Positions 50,939-62,479 of a DNA stretch of 64,000 nt are shown here, piece after piece. The first letter of the stretch is position 1, and each line of letters opens with the position of its first letter. Below the pieces are notes generated by a model. That model was not told the DNA's origin. It did no database searches and was given only the letters and a program-made list of their open reading frames with translations. This stretch comes from Polyodon spathula (taxonomy: Eukaryota > Chordata > Actinopteri > Acipenseriformes > Polyodontidae): assembly GCF_017654505.1 (NCBI RefSeq), contig NC_054534.1:45063726-45127725 (forward strand), in the 5' to 3' direction. Both the position numbers and the translations under genes were made by a program.

Positions 50939-51743
50939 ATATTTAATAAGGAACTGATAGAAGTCAGACAAGGTAAAACATAACACAAATAATGGGGAGT
51001 GTGTCTTTTTTTTAAACTTATTTTACTCTTCTGTTTAGTTAAAGCTCTCTTTATCCCTCGGTGTGAACTGCAAATAAATCTTTGGCTGCGTTCGTGTTAC
51101 TCCTAGAAAGTCTGCGTTGAAGTCTGGAGTCATACGTTTTTTGTACAGACTGTCCAGTGAGGTAGGTGTTAAACTGTATTAAACACTGGGGTCCCCTAAT
51201 ATTCTACATGGGTGAGGGTACAGAATTCCTTAACTATTGAAACCATAGCATACACCTTATTCACACAACGGCCATGTTTTGTTGAAAATTGTCATGGCCA
51301 CCTCAACTAGTATCACTATGAGGATGAAATCTTTAATATGTGTACCTCAAATAAAAGTTGAAGAAATTGATGATCTACACTGAGGGACAAATTTAACCTT
51401 TTACCAAACAGAATAGTAAAATAAATTACACCGTGTAACAATTTTTTCTTTTTTTTTGGTTCTTGGGTAGTAAGTGTTATTTCCTAATTACTTATGCCTC
51501 AAAAGTATAGAAAATGGCTATTATTCCCCACAAACTTTGCTTTTGTGACCAGGACAGTGATATTTTGAAATTTACCTATTTTCCAGAACATTCCAGATAG
51601 ATTCAGTGCTGAGTAAACTTGGAGTAACTTCTAGAACTTTCTAGTAATATAAATAGTAGTATAAATACAGGGGCCTTAAGCCCACCAGTTCAGTTTAGTT
51701 CCAGCTGCCTAAGTGGATACATATCTGCATTTTTCTGAGATGG

Positions 51744-52496
51744 CATCAAGAGGCTGCAATGGTGGCATTCCTGATGGGTCTCCAAGGCGGTTTTACCAAG
51801 TTTCCCTGCTATCTTTGCCTTTGGGACAGCAGGGACACCAAGGCGCACTACCACAGGCGGGAATGGGCACAGCGGACCGAGTTCTCTGTGGGGAGGAACA
51901 ACGTCAAGTGGGAGCCACTGGTGGACCCCCGGAAGGTGCTGATGCCACCACTGCACATCAAATTGGGCCTTATGAAACAATCTGTCAGAGCTCTAGATAA
52001 GGAGTCGGCAGCCTTCAAGTACCTTCAAGACTTCTTCCCTAAGCTGTCGGAGGCAAAGGTCAAAGCCGGTGTCTTCGTCGGACCACAGATAAAGATGATC
52101 CTGGAGTGCAATGAATTCCCCAAGAAGCTCACTAGTAAGGAGAAAGTAGCTTGGAACAGCTTTGTCGCAGTGGTTCGGGGCTTCCTGGGCACTCACAAGG
52201 CTGAAAACTATGTGGAGCTGGTTGAGACTCTGGTGAAGAACTATGGCACAATAGGCTGTAGGATGTCCCTCAAAGTCCATATCCTTGATGCTCATCTTGA
52301 TAAATTCAAGGAGAACATGGGAGCGTACTCGGAGGAGCAAGGCGAGCGCTTCCACCAGGATATACTGGCCTTTGAACGCCGCTACCAAGGACAGTATAAC
52401 GAGAACATGATGGGAGACTACATTTGGGGGCTGATTCGTGAAAGTGATTTACAGTATAATCGTAAATCTTTTGTAGTCATTTTTGTATTACTTTAG
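51744..52496 (+). CDS. conserved protein of unknown function, transposon-associated
   Basis: The reading frame is open from upstream of the ATG at 51759 to TAG at 52494 (245 codons from that ATG). It carries FPCYLCLWDSR (a CxxC that may bind zinc with a following H), LVDPRKVLMPPLHIKLGLMK, MSLKVHILDAHLDKFKENMG and AYSEEQGERFHQDILAFERR. From memory, similar uncharacterised proteins occur in many invertebrates and some fish, usually with more N-terminal sequence, so this may be the C-terminal half. No DDE triad is evident. The frame has no internal stop and the GC content is higher than its surroundings, which suggests recent selection or recent arrival. Confidence 0.65.
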   Translation, partial: HQEAAMVAFLMGLQGGFTKFPCYLCLWDSRDTKAHYHRREWAQRTEFSVGRNNVKWEPLVDPRKVLMPPLHIKLGLMKQSVRALDKESAAFKYLQDFFPKLSEAKVKAGVFVGPQIKMILECNEFPKKLTSKEKVAWNSFVAVVRGFLGTHKAENYVELVETLVKNYGTIGCRMSLKVHILDAHLDKFKENMGAYSEEQGERFHQDILAFERRYQGQYNENMMGDYIWGLIRESDLQYNRKSFVVIFVLL

Positions 52497-52841
52497 TATA
52501 AATACGTGTTAATTTGGATTCATATTTTGTTTTTTTCTGACTTTATGTGAACGAAAAGACACAAATTCGCCCGTTTTCTCATTGGAAATAGGTACATTTC
52601 AAAATATCACTGTCCTGGTCACAAAAGCAAAGTCTGTGGGGAATAATAGCCATTTTCTATACTTTTGAGGCATAAGCAATTATGAAATAACACTTACTAC
52701 CCAGGAACAAAAATTGTGTTACATAATGTTATTATTTGTGTTGTTTTACGTGGTCTGTCTTCTATTAATTGCTTATTAAATATTATCAAAGTCTTTCTGG
52801 GCAGTGATACCTCATTAATTAGTTTACATTTCAGACACAGA

Positions 52842-52882
<41 letters not shown>

Positions 52883-53118
52883 TGCTAAAAAATAAATATA
52901 ATGTGACGCTTTCGTGCCAAACTAAGTAAAACAATGTCTGAGTACATCACGGTTTTACTGGGAGAAAATAGTGTGGCGTGTATACACAGATATATTTGAC
53001 ATTCCAATTCAGCTGTCTTTCGAAAACAAAAGCGAAAAATCGCATTTGCGCAGGCGTGAAATCACAAGGGATACCAAATTCCATGGGGTACCAAAATCAG
53101 CGTCACACCGGGTGTAAC

Positions 53119-55000
53119 CCTACCTCCAATCCATAGGTGACCCAAGCTTTTTATGATTAGGAGGCAAATCTTCCTCGGGTCTGTTTTTTATTCCCATGCA
53201 CCTAACACAATTCATGAGTTAATATTGACAATAAAGCCCTGCTTAAATAGCGACGAGATCTTCACAAAATGCAGCTTAATTGGAGCCAAAGCATGACAAA
53301 ATCACTAAAAATATCTGCAACAGTTTTTTTTTTTTTTTGGTATGTTGTCAGTGCTATAGTATAGACCATGGTGCTTGGCAGTAATTGAAAAATGTTGCGA
53401 GCGCATTTTTGTTTGCAATGTAATGCCTGTGGTGTGAACTATACTAGTATGTTTGGACTTGCTTTTGTGTTCCAACTGTATTTACTGTGAAATACTGTAA
53501 ATGCGCCGGTCAGTTTAGAAAGTTTACCGGACTTGATTTTTGTAAGCTTTACTGTAACCCATTTCTACTTAAGTGTATATAAAATTGCCATTAAAAAGAA
53601 AGCTAGTTATTTCACGTTTCTGCTATTTCATATAAGTATTATGAAATAAAAAAATAAAACAGCTGAGAGAAGCTTGACATGATGCTTCTTGATGAAGTGA
53701 ACATGACTAACATGACTCGTGTTTATTTCAGTTAATGACAGGCGCAGTCGGTATTTTAAGTGAATCTGAGTAATATAATTAATTTAACCAATAGAACCGA
53801 AAGAAGAGGCCAGAAAACTGCTCTTCATTTCCGACACCTCCTACATAAACAATGAGCACGGTTAGTTTTATCTACCTTTTAAAACACATTTTAAACCTAT
53901 AAAAGTACTGGAGTTTAATGCACGTTTGTGTATTTGTGTAAATTTAATTTAAAATATATTCGCGAAAGTTAAAAAAAAAAAAAAAAAAGGTTTTGTAATT
54001 CAAAAGATCTAGTAGCCGCAGATTTTACTGAAGACCGTGCTGTTTGTTCGGTAACTTGTTCACATGGGTTCATAAAGTTTATTCAAAGTAATCAGTCTGC
54101 ATCCAGTTGCTTGACTTCTACAGCGTGTTATTCAAACCGGAGACTAGTTGCTATTCCTGGTGCGATTACTGTATTGCTGCTGATAGACAACATGCGGATG
54201 GCGTGACTTGAACGGAGATTTTCTTTCATCAGCAGATGAAGGTAAAAGACACGTGTTTAAAATGGTTACTGTGGTCACGTGTTTTTCAAGTTAAAGACAA
54301 TCTTCTAGCCATTTTGTAATACAGATAAATCTCTTACATGCCTTAAAGAGACTCAGAGGCGGGAGTACTTCGAGCAGTCCAAGTGACAAACCTGAAAACC
54401 ACTTGCCTTTGGCTTCCAATTTCACTATCAAATAATGGGATTTAAAGATCAAGTTCCAATAACACCCTTCCAAAGGCTTTACCGTGACCTATTACAAATA
54501 ACGAATAACAAATGTACAAACAGTTACATCATGTGGGGTACTTGACCACTGTTCTAATTATCTTCTAATTCCTTCAAGCAACTTGGGGTTTGAAATCTGC
54601 ATTGCACAAAAGTCTGTTCACCAAAAAATGCTTCAACTTACAAACCCTTTGTGAATAAGTCTTTTATGGAGTTTAAAATAACGAGGGCACTGCCCTCAGA
54701 TTGTGACTCATCCTCCATAAGACGGCCGTTTCCCAACCTGCTGAAACACACTGCAGCGATCTCTGTTAAAAAATAAGTGTTAAAAAAATTGGCAATGCAC
54801 TTTCATTGTACAGTGAAAAACATTTACTAGAACCGAGGTAATCAAATTAACCACATATAATAATATCTGCCATTTGTCTTTAAACTTTAGATACATACAT
54901 GTGATTTCAACACAGTAGCTGAATATTTGTCACCAAGTTCTGTATTATTATTAATTGTCCATTCTTTGCATTAAAACGAAGACGTGAAACCTTTTCTCAG
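53119..55000. other. DCAF10 upstream region, no gene recognised
   Basis: AT-rich with a poly-A run near 53970. I looked for EXOSC3, the head-to-head neighbour of DCAF10 in mammals, and saw no matching exon here. Confidence 0.4.
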
Positions 55001-55246
55001 ATCTGTGTTTCCAGCCCGGAGGATTTTGTTAGCTGCTTAAAGGGAAACGGAAGTAGTTGCTTGTAGCTCTTTGGTTTGTTGTGTCCTGGACAGGCGGCGC
55101 AGATTATCTGGTTCTAAATGCGTTCACCAGGCTTAGTGACTGATTGGGCTTGATAGGGGGAGAGCTGAGGAAGGCTGGGGAAACGGTGGCAGTGACCCTT
55201 ATACCCCACCTCATTTTGGAAGCAAATTGAACCCGAGGTAACCAAA
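55001..55246 (+). promoter_or_regulatory. DCAF10 putative promoter and 5' UTR
   Basis: Sequence becomes less AT-rich. An ETS-type site (ACGGAAGT, 55047-55054) is present and no TATA box is seen, as usual for a housekeeping promoter. The start codon context is ACCAAAATGA, with A at -3. Confidence 0.4.
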
Positions 55247-55653
55247 ATGAGCTCTGATCGCCGAAAGGAGCGCAAAGATGATGCGGAGTCCCGGTTGGAC
55301 GGGCCCAGCGATGGTTCTGCAGGGGATCCCGACGTTGATCATTACCAGGCGGGGGGATCGAGTCCGTGCACCACATCAGATCAGCCGCAGCAACTTCCCA
55401 CTTGCGGGTCTGACGAAAGCAGCATCGGTTCAGGGCTAATCAACTCCACAGCCAAGCAGCCGCTCAGCAGCGGGAATAACGTATTCTGGTGGCTGAGAGA
55501 GAGGTGTTTAGGCAGAGGAGTTGTTGTTGACCCGTTCCGGGAAAACTTCAGGATAATGACCAGCTTATATAGCTCAATGAACCCGGCTGATTCGGTTAAT
55601 CTGAGTACCAGAACCCATGGAGCTGTGTTTAACTTGGAGTACTCACCAGATGG
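55247..55653 (+). CDS. DCAF10: DCAF10 exon 1, CUL4-DDB1 substrate receptor
   Basis: This first coding exon (135 codons plus two bases) starts at ATG 55247 and ends at a GTAAGG donor within the codon for Gly136. Residues 1-80 are polar, low-complexity and poorly conserved. From about residue 83 it matches vertebrate DCAF10: FWWLRERCLGRG, VDPFRENFRIMTSLYSSMNP, ADSVNLSTRTHGAVFNLEYS. DCAF10 (WDR32) is a WD40 protein that binds DDB1 and delivers substrates to the CUL4-RBX1 ubiquitin ligase. The N-terminal tail is shorter than in mammals. Exon 2 begins at 58577 in matching phase. Confidence 0.95.
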
Positions 55654-56040
55654 GTAAGGACAATTTATCGTTTCAAAGATGCTTTTCTTTGCAAGCAAGC
55701 TGTGTCACTTGCAGACTGGTAGATAAGCTAATTGGTCACGAACAGGTGCCAATGCACACATTCATCAACAGTGCAAATACAGCCAGAATAAAGCAACAAT
55801 CTGTTCAAGGTTAGATGTTTTAAAGTCATTGTAGCTAACAACATAATTCCATGAATCACACCTGTTTAGTTATTGCATTATCTACATAGCTCTCACATCT
55901 ACGTAGCTCTCAAATATGCAGTTTTGAAAGAAACGGGTCATAGCATACATGATGTCTGGTATTAATGTGGGTTAAATAAAGCCATAATTTTCCGTGGCTT
56001 ATTCCTTGAATATCTGTTCCACATTTATTATTAGTTTGCT

Positions 56041-56110
56041 TTATTAATTTATTTAGCAGACGCCTTTATTCAAGGCGACTTACAGGTGTTACAGGGCAGT
56101 AAATGGTTAA
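56041..56110 (-). repeat. fish SINE/LINE 3'-tail fragment
   Basis: ATTTAGCAGACGCCTTTATTC followed by AAGGCGACTTACAGG is the reverse complement of the conserved tail seen in many fish SINEs. Confidence 0.6.
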
Positions 56111-56215
56111 ATGCAAGCTTACAGGGTCTTCTGGGTCAAAGTATTTTAAGAACTTATACCCTGTTGACTCATGTATTGAAACGTTACTGGTGACATTAGT
56201 TTAGGGTTAGAATAT

Positions 56216-56238
56216 CCGATCCGATCCGATCCGATACC
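56216..56238. repeat. (CCGAT)n short tandem repeat
   Basis: Four CCGAT units in a row, then CCGATACC. The GATACCG/CGGTATC motif recurs over the next 200 bp. Confidence 0.8.
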
Positions 56239-57489
56239 ACGTTCTGCCCTAACTCACTTTCAACACCAGTACAAGACCGATACCGTTGCGACGTACCTGT
56301 CCACGTTTGAGCTGGTTGATTTTGATACGCTTACACCAGACATTCTGTATACACGGCGCCCTACCGGTATAACCGTATCGGTACTAAATCCAGCCGAGCA
56401 CGTGTCGTGCCGGTACAGTTGCGATGACTCGGAACAGATCAAGTGTGGACAGGTGGATCGGAATGAAAAACAAAAATTACTTGCCAAATCCAGTTGTTGG
56501 GTGCAACTTTAGAGCAAGTTGGTTGCTACCATATTCGACTGCTTAAAATACAACAACTTGCTGAGACACTAAAGTTAATGTTTGTACTCGCGTGCTTGTT
56601 GCCTCATTCTGCTGCATGGTTATGGAATGTTCTGAGCATGTTTAATATTTGAGATATTTTGCAAGTGTTATGACTGCACCCTTTAATGCTGTACAGTTGT
56701 AATTTGGGAAATGGCATGCAGTGCTGGCATACTCTGTTAGTGAAGTACTCATCTGTAACAGTCAGCTTTGGTTTACTGGAGTTCACCAGTATAACATTAT
56801 GGCAGTATGGTAACTGTCAAATATACCACAGTTATCTTCATACCATATTGATACCATAATGATATATAATGTCAGTTTTTTGTAATCTGTTTTTAATTGG
56901 CTGTTTAAAGAAATACACTGTGGTCAAGTCATTTAACAAAAAAAAATAGCTTTAAAGTTTTAAAACACATCTTAATGTTAAATTGCTGTAGTTAAGTTTC
57001 TGCTACAAAACTTGTTGAGAAAGTAAAGTTTCCATCAATTTGAAAAACAAAATGTTACAGCAGAATGTCTGTATTTAATTATACCACTAATGAACTGGTT
57101 TGGCTTTGAAATCTCGATTTGCAAATGAAAAAGGTGCTATACATTGTACAGCAAGTAAAATTACAAAGGCAGGGGGTTGTTTTAATAAATTTGCATGCAC
57201 CTAACATACATAATGTAATATTGAATGTGTAAATAAATTTAAAAAAAATACGTTATTGCATTTACAGCAAGTTATTTTAACAAGAGGGAAGTTTGCTAGC
57301 CAGTGTGCTGTTAACAGCAACACAACTGCATGCTTATTTTATTACAGTATCTGAGCTAAATCGGGTGGGCAGCTCCTCTGTTCAGTGTTTCGTCGACGAG
57401 CCAACCTCGGGAAAGCTCAATAGTGAGGCTGGTGTCCCAGCACCACTCACTTCTGACCAACACCCCACCCAATTCAGCCCATTTTTCTT

Positions 57490-58125
57490 ACCTTAGTCAT
57501 CCATTCCTTTCCATTTATGTTAACTTCCGCCATCACCTCTTTCCTCCTCAGCCAGAGCCAGTTGCTACATCTTTGCCTGCTTGCATAGAACCTTAACTGT
57601 ACACCTCAACTGCTGTCCACTGAATCCAGTATTTCTGAGAAGGGTCATGGAGTGTACAAATCCCCGACAATCTAGCTCTACTGAATAAACCCAGACTCTC
57701 CACCCCCGCTGTTACACCTCAGTGGCTAACTCAGCATACCGGAACTTCTTCCTCTTGTATGCCTCATCCACGGAATCCTCCCACGTCACTGTTACCTCCA
57801 CCAGAAGAACAAGACTGACCACAGGACAATGTCAGGTTGAAAGGGTAGTTGTAGCAATCAGGTGTGGAAATAAGGTGCTGGCCAACATGCGCCTGCATTC
57901 TCCATTCTTTAGCAGCCTCCATTTATCCCAGGCAATCAACTATTGCTGATATTGGCAGTGAGCTGTTGATCTTATATGACAAGCATTGCAGCACCTGGTC
58001 ATGGCGCCAAGTCAGGCGACCCTAGCTAAAAGCCACCTTACATCCTGTAAGAATGTGCTTCAGGGTAGCTAGTGATGAACACAAAGGACATGCTGGATTA
58101 TCTCCTACCCAGGCATCATGGTGCA
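57490..58125 (-). pseudogene. LINE with restriction-like endonuclease (R2-type), C-terminal fossil
   Basis: From 58122 the minus strand reads HHDAWVGDNPACPLCSSLAT then LKHILTGCK, a C-x2-C-x8-H-x4-C zinc knuckle. TWRHDQVLQCL follows. In another frame VTVTWEDSVDEAYKRKKFRY and GWRVWVYSVELDCRGFV match the PD-(D/E)xK-like endonuclease of R2/NeSL-class LINEs (typically E-L-T-V-P-W-E-D). Two stops and at least one frameshift are present. The reverse transcriptase is missing. It lies antisense in DCAF10 intron 1. Confidence 0.7.
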
Positions 58126-58576
58126 TTCATAAATATTGATACATGGTTTTAGGCAGCATTTTTTGTGTTACAGGCGCCAAAAGCGCCTTACCCAAAATTG
58201 TCATTTAGTAAAATAACTGAAATCCTATGATCAATTTGCATTGACAGATTGACACATTACCTTTCTGTATGGCTGCTGATGTTAACCAATCATAGCTTTA
58301 CATAGAGTTTTTATTGCCCTGGCAATACATGATGCTTGATAGCTGCTTTTTTGGCTAATGGTGTGTTTATGCTCATTCCAGCAAGCCTCTTTCGTGGCTA
58401 CTGGTGTATAAGGGGCACGCATGCCAAGCCGAGGCTTGTGGTGTTTATAGTCACCTTTTAAATTGGTTGGGATTATTTAGCCTATTTATTTATTTTACAC
58501 GTCAGGCTCTCAAATTGCCCACTATTTTTTTTAACAATCACCCAGTTTCATTTGTATTCTTGATTTTGTTTCCTAG

Positions 58577-58690
58577 GTCTGTGCTGGCTGTCGCCTGTGA
58601 GCAAACTGAAGTCCTCTTGTTTGACCCAATATCCTCAAGGCACATCAAGACTCTGGTTGAGGCTCATGAGGACTGCGTTAATAATATCAG
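58577..58690 (+). CDS. DCAF10: DCAF10 exon 2, start of the WD40 propeller
   Basis: A 114-nt internal exon follows TTTTGTTTCCTAG and precedes a GTCAGT donor. It completes Gly136 and encodes SVLAVACEQTEVLLFDPISS, RHIKTLVEAHEDCVNNIR, which matches DCAF10 almost residue for residue; the final Arg codon is split (AG|). These are strands of the first WD repeat, including the typical HEDCVNNIRF transition. Intron 1 is 2.9 kb. Exon 3, expected to encode the FLDNRLFATCSDD region, is not found before 64000, so intron 2 exceeds 5.3 kb. Confidence 0.96.
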
Positions 58691-58949
58691 GTCAGTGAGT
58701 TTTTACTGCTGTCTTTAATACAGACCTAGAGTTGCTTAAGTTCCAAGTGTAGCTGTGGGTTTGCTAACCTAGTTGTCATATTTGACAGCAAGGATTTTAT
58801 TTGGACTAATAAGTGTACAAGCTATGATCAGTATCCTTTCATTAATAATTGTAAATGTTGAGGCAATATTGTGTAACAAAAATGGCCATGTGTGTATTCT
58901 CTGGAAATGTCTGCATTTAATTTCTCAGATTTCCTTAAGAAGAATACAG

Positions 58950-59450
58950 TAAAACCTCTCAAAGAGTGAGTAGCGGGGTTCTGAAGAATACAGCTTTAAC
59001 ATCCCCACGTGTTGCTACAGCTATTTAAATAATGTACCTGTAATTTTCTTTTCATTGTTCACATCCTGACAGCTATTTACACTTTTAACTGTAAAGTCTG
59101 TTTCAAAGCTCTTTCCAAAATGTCTGCTCTAGTGCACTGATAGTGTAAAGATTATTGCCCACATTGTCAAACAGGTAGCACAGCAATAACGATCCATGAT
59201 GTGGTTGTTAATCGCTCTCCCTGTAGTGATTTAGAGGACAGACCTCAAACCCCCAGTGCACTATAGCGGATATTTTGTTAACAGCTTTGAAACCAGACTT
59301 TTAAAGTTTATAAGAGTAAAAAGTTCTCAGTAGGTTGGCAATAAAAAGAAAAATTACAGGTACATTATTTAAACAGTTGTAGCAACACATGGGGACGTGT
59401 AACGCTATATTTTTCGGGACCCCGTTACTCACTCTTTAAGAGCTGCAACA
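58950..59450. mobile_element. fold-back MITE, copy 2
   Basis: Arms of about 100 bp or more (AAAGAGTGAGTAGCGGGGTT, CCCCACGTGTTGCTAC, TTTAAATAATGTACCTGTAA) are repeated in reverse complement at the right end. Interior blocks match the copy at 21645-21975. It is in DCAF10 intron 2. Confidence 0.75.
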
Positions 59451-59539
59451 GCGTTTCTTTAACTCCACACTACAGGCCTTTGTAAAGGTCTAGGTATGTT
59501 TTTTTCTTTTCACCATTTGTGTTTTAATTTAGAGAATAA

Positions 59540-61335
59540 TTCATAGTAGGAACATAACAACAGAAGATAAAGATAAGAACATAAAGAGAATATAAGAAAT
59601 TCTAGAATGAGAAAAGGCTATTCAATCCGTGGCTAAACAGGCGGCTAGCTAAATGTCTGCTTATGTTCACAGAGAGGGTTATACAGTATTGTTCATGACA
59701 GCATCCAGTCTATTCTTGAAGGATCCAAAGTCTCTGCTTCAACAACTCTGTCCTGCAGCATGTTCCAATGGTTCAGCACCCTTTCCGTGAAAAAGCTCCT
59801 TCTCTCCTCCGTTCTGATTATGACCACCTTCAGCTTCCACCTGTGGCCCCTGGTTTTGTTCTCTGTGCCCTGTGAAAAATAATTCTCAGCAGTTACTTTG
59901 ATAAACCCCATGACAATTTGAAATACATATGTTAAGTCACCTCTGGCTCTCCTCCTTTCTAGGCTATGGGGACCAGAACTGGACACAATATTCTAGGTGT
60001 GGTTGTGCCAGTGCATTGTATAATTAATATAACTTCTCCTTGATTTGAATTCAGCTGTCTTGGCTATATAACCTAACATGCATTTTTTTATAGCGTCTCC
60101 GTCTAGTTGGCTTAAGAGATTCATCCAGTACTACCCCCAGCCCTTTTCATACTTAGGTTCCTCTATTTTGTTGCTGTTCATGCTGTACTTGCCTCTAATG
60201 TTTTATCGCCCTATGTGCAAGACTGCATTTATTCACATAAAATTTCAACTGCCATGAGTCAGCCCAAGCTTGAGTCTTATGTACATCTCTTTGTATTATT
60301 AAAGCTGCTGATTGGGAGTTGGTGACCACTCCCAGTTTTGTATCATCTGCAAATTTGCATAGTTTACTGATTTATGTCTTGGTCCAAGTCATTTATATAG
60401 ATTACGAATAGGGCTTCTGATTTTTGGTTTTAACCGATAAAAAACCCCCAGTACAAAAAATAAAATAAAATGAAATTGGTGGCTTGCCAATAAACACATC
60501 TGGACACAAAAACCCCAGAAGAATGTGCCGTGACCATAGGGATTTCGTTGTGGAAGACAGCAAAGGAAAGAAGGTACCACTTAAGTGTGCAAGTACTGTC
60601 GAGTTACTACTATACCTATTTTGACAGAAAAAAAGCACTCAAGCATTTTGGAAAGTAACCAAAAACACTAATTTCATACAGTATATCAAAAAACGAAAGC
60701 CCGCAAAGGAAACGATTTACATAAAACTCAAATATCAAAAAATAAGCACTGAAAAATATCTCGCTGCTTCCTAACTTGTAACCAGTTATGAATCCATGCT
60801 GCTACTTTACCATTTTATTCCTACTGATTTAATCTTTTTAGATGTATTCTTTTGTGCGGTACTTTGTCAAATGCTTTTGGAAAATCTAAGTAGATGTCAT
60901 GTGCACTTTCCTTGTCCACTCTAGTAGTAGTCGCCTCCTGAAAGAAATCTAGTAAATTAGTTAAACAAGCCCTACCCTTCTGAAAGCTATGTTTGCTTTC
61001 ACCTATAATGTTACTATATAAATATTTCTCCATTTTGGTCCTTTATCATATGCAAAATCATGGAAACTATAATAATGTTAAAGTCTCTAGTTCCCAGGTC
61101 AAATTTATTTCCCTTTTTAAATACAGGAACAACATTGCCAATTTTCCAGTCCGGTGGGATGGCTCCATTATTTATACATTTATTGAACATATAACATATC
61201 GGTTTAAAAATCTGTTCTCCTAGTTTCCCTAAGGACTCCTGGACAGATCCCATCAGACCCTGAGGATTTGTTTATTTTAAGTTCTGCTAGCTCCCTTAGA
61301 ACTTAATTCTCTTCTATAACAAACTCTGGTGATGA
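59540..61335 (-). mobile_element. CR1-type LINE, RT fragment and long 3' UTR
   Basis: On the minus strand NKSSGSDGICPGVL precedes KPICYMFNKCINNGAIPPDW, KIGNVVPVFKKGNKFDLGTR, SQ/KHSFQKGRACLTNLLDFF-type sequence and YLDFPKAFDKVPHKR, the first RT motifs of a CR1-like LINE. A 3' region of about 1 kb follows (60400 to 59540), beginning after an insert at 60405-60770. The RT catalytic YxDD is missing. It is antisense in DCAF10 intron 2. Confidence 0.75.
60405..60770 (+). mobile_element. hAT-type fragment with BED-finger-like reading, inside the CR1 LINE
   Basis: It begins AGGGCTTCTGATTTTTGGTT, like the end of the repeats at 7700 and 11900. At 60490-60600 it reads RDHRDFVVEDSKGKKVPLKC, matching the related reading at 11786-11900. 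LINE sequence resumes at about 60771. Confidence 0.55.
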
Positions 61336-62479
61336 TGTTTCTGTACATTAGAAGTATATACGTAAATGATTAGGATAAGATAGTCTTGTACATTAACTGT
61401 CATTGTTTGTAAATAGGCTCTAATACTTTGCTATTGTGGATTGTGAAGCTGTACACTAGACTATCTGAGCACCAAATCTGGTGATGAACCTTAACCTCTG
61501 GTAGAGATATATTTTTTTGGTGTTTTAGAGATAGACTAGGTCCTAATCTAGGGTGGGTATAAGGAGGTTGTAATACAAATGACAATAACTGGGCTTTTAC
61601 TCACTGAATTAACACAAAAGTGGTATCAATGTATTCAGTAAGATCTGTGTTTTTGTTAGTCGTTCTGTGCTGTTTATGGACCTTCTGAGTTTCGGTAACC
61701 ATCAGATGTGACATAATCCTGTAAATGTAACATGCTATGTCTTCAATTCAGATTGCAAAATCTAACCTGATTATTGCTGTTCAGTTTTTTTTACTAGATA
61801 GGGAAAATACCTTTAACCTTCCAGCTGCCTATCACTCAGCTGTGGGAATGAGCAGTGGTATAGTACAGAATTCTATAAAACTTGGAAGCAAAAATTTACA
61901 TTTCTCTAAGTTCTGAAGAGAAACTGAAGAAACTGCCGTCAGCACATACAACTGGGACAGCTGTACGCTTTGAAAGAGTTGGTGGGTTTGTTTGATATTG
62001 ATATGCTTATTAATCATTAAGACGTTAATTTTAAGAAAGTAACTATATCCCACACTAGATGAGTTTAATAAATAAATAAAACAATTTATCATATCTCCTA
62101 AGGTTTTTTTAATTTTTAAAAATATTTTGTGAATTGCTATTTGTATGGTTGCTTAGGAGGTTTTCAGTCTGTCGGTATGTTCTTTTATATATATTTTTTT
62201 TCAAATTCAGATTAATGCCTAATCTCCATCTACTATTACTGTAATATCTGTAAAATAAGCCAATACTAAACAAAAACATACAAGTTACATTTCCATTTTA
62301 CTTGTACAGTATCTTGGACATTAATAATATATTAATAAAACAAAACAAATAAGTTGGAAAGTGTCACACACAAACAAGAAATCTTGCAGGATGCTAATTT
62401 AAGCGTGACTAAAAGCAGTTTAAATGTTTCTTTTTGATTTTGATGCATGTGACAGTAAACACATTTTTTTATATGTAGG
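61336..62479. other. DCAF10 intron 2, no recognised feature
   Basis: AT-rich intronic DNA. TTTTTTATATGTAG at its end would serve as a splice acceptor for the ORF that follows. Confidence 0.5.

Larger units (their letters stand above)
50616..53118. mobile_element. DNA element with long imperfect inverted repeats and an internal ORF
   Basis: The ends are TTACACC..CCGGTGTG..ACGCTGATTTTGGTAC and its near complement. The left arm is in three pieces (50616-50777, 50939-50993, 51435-51584) and pairs in order with the right arm (52585-53118), giving several hundred base pairs of inverted repeat. The right arm has an extra stretch with (TA)n and unique sequence (about 52850-53085). The centre (51585-52584) holds one conserved ORF. 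Structure fits a fold-back-like or unclassified cut-and-paste transposon. Confidence 0.7.

Noticed and set aside
55617..55814. ORF overlapping the end of DCAF10 exon 1
   Set aside because: Shadow frame running through the splice donor.
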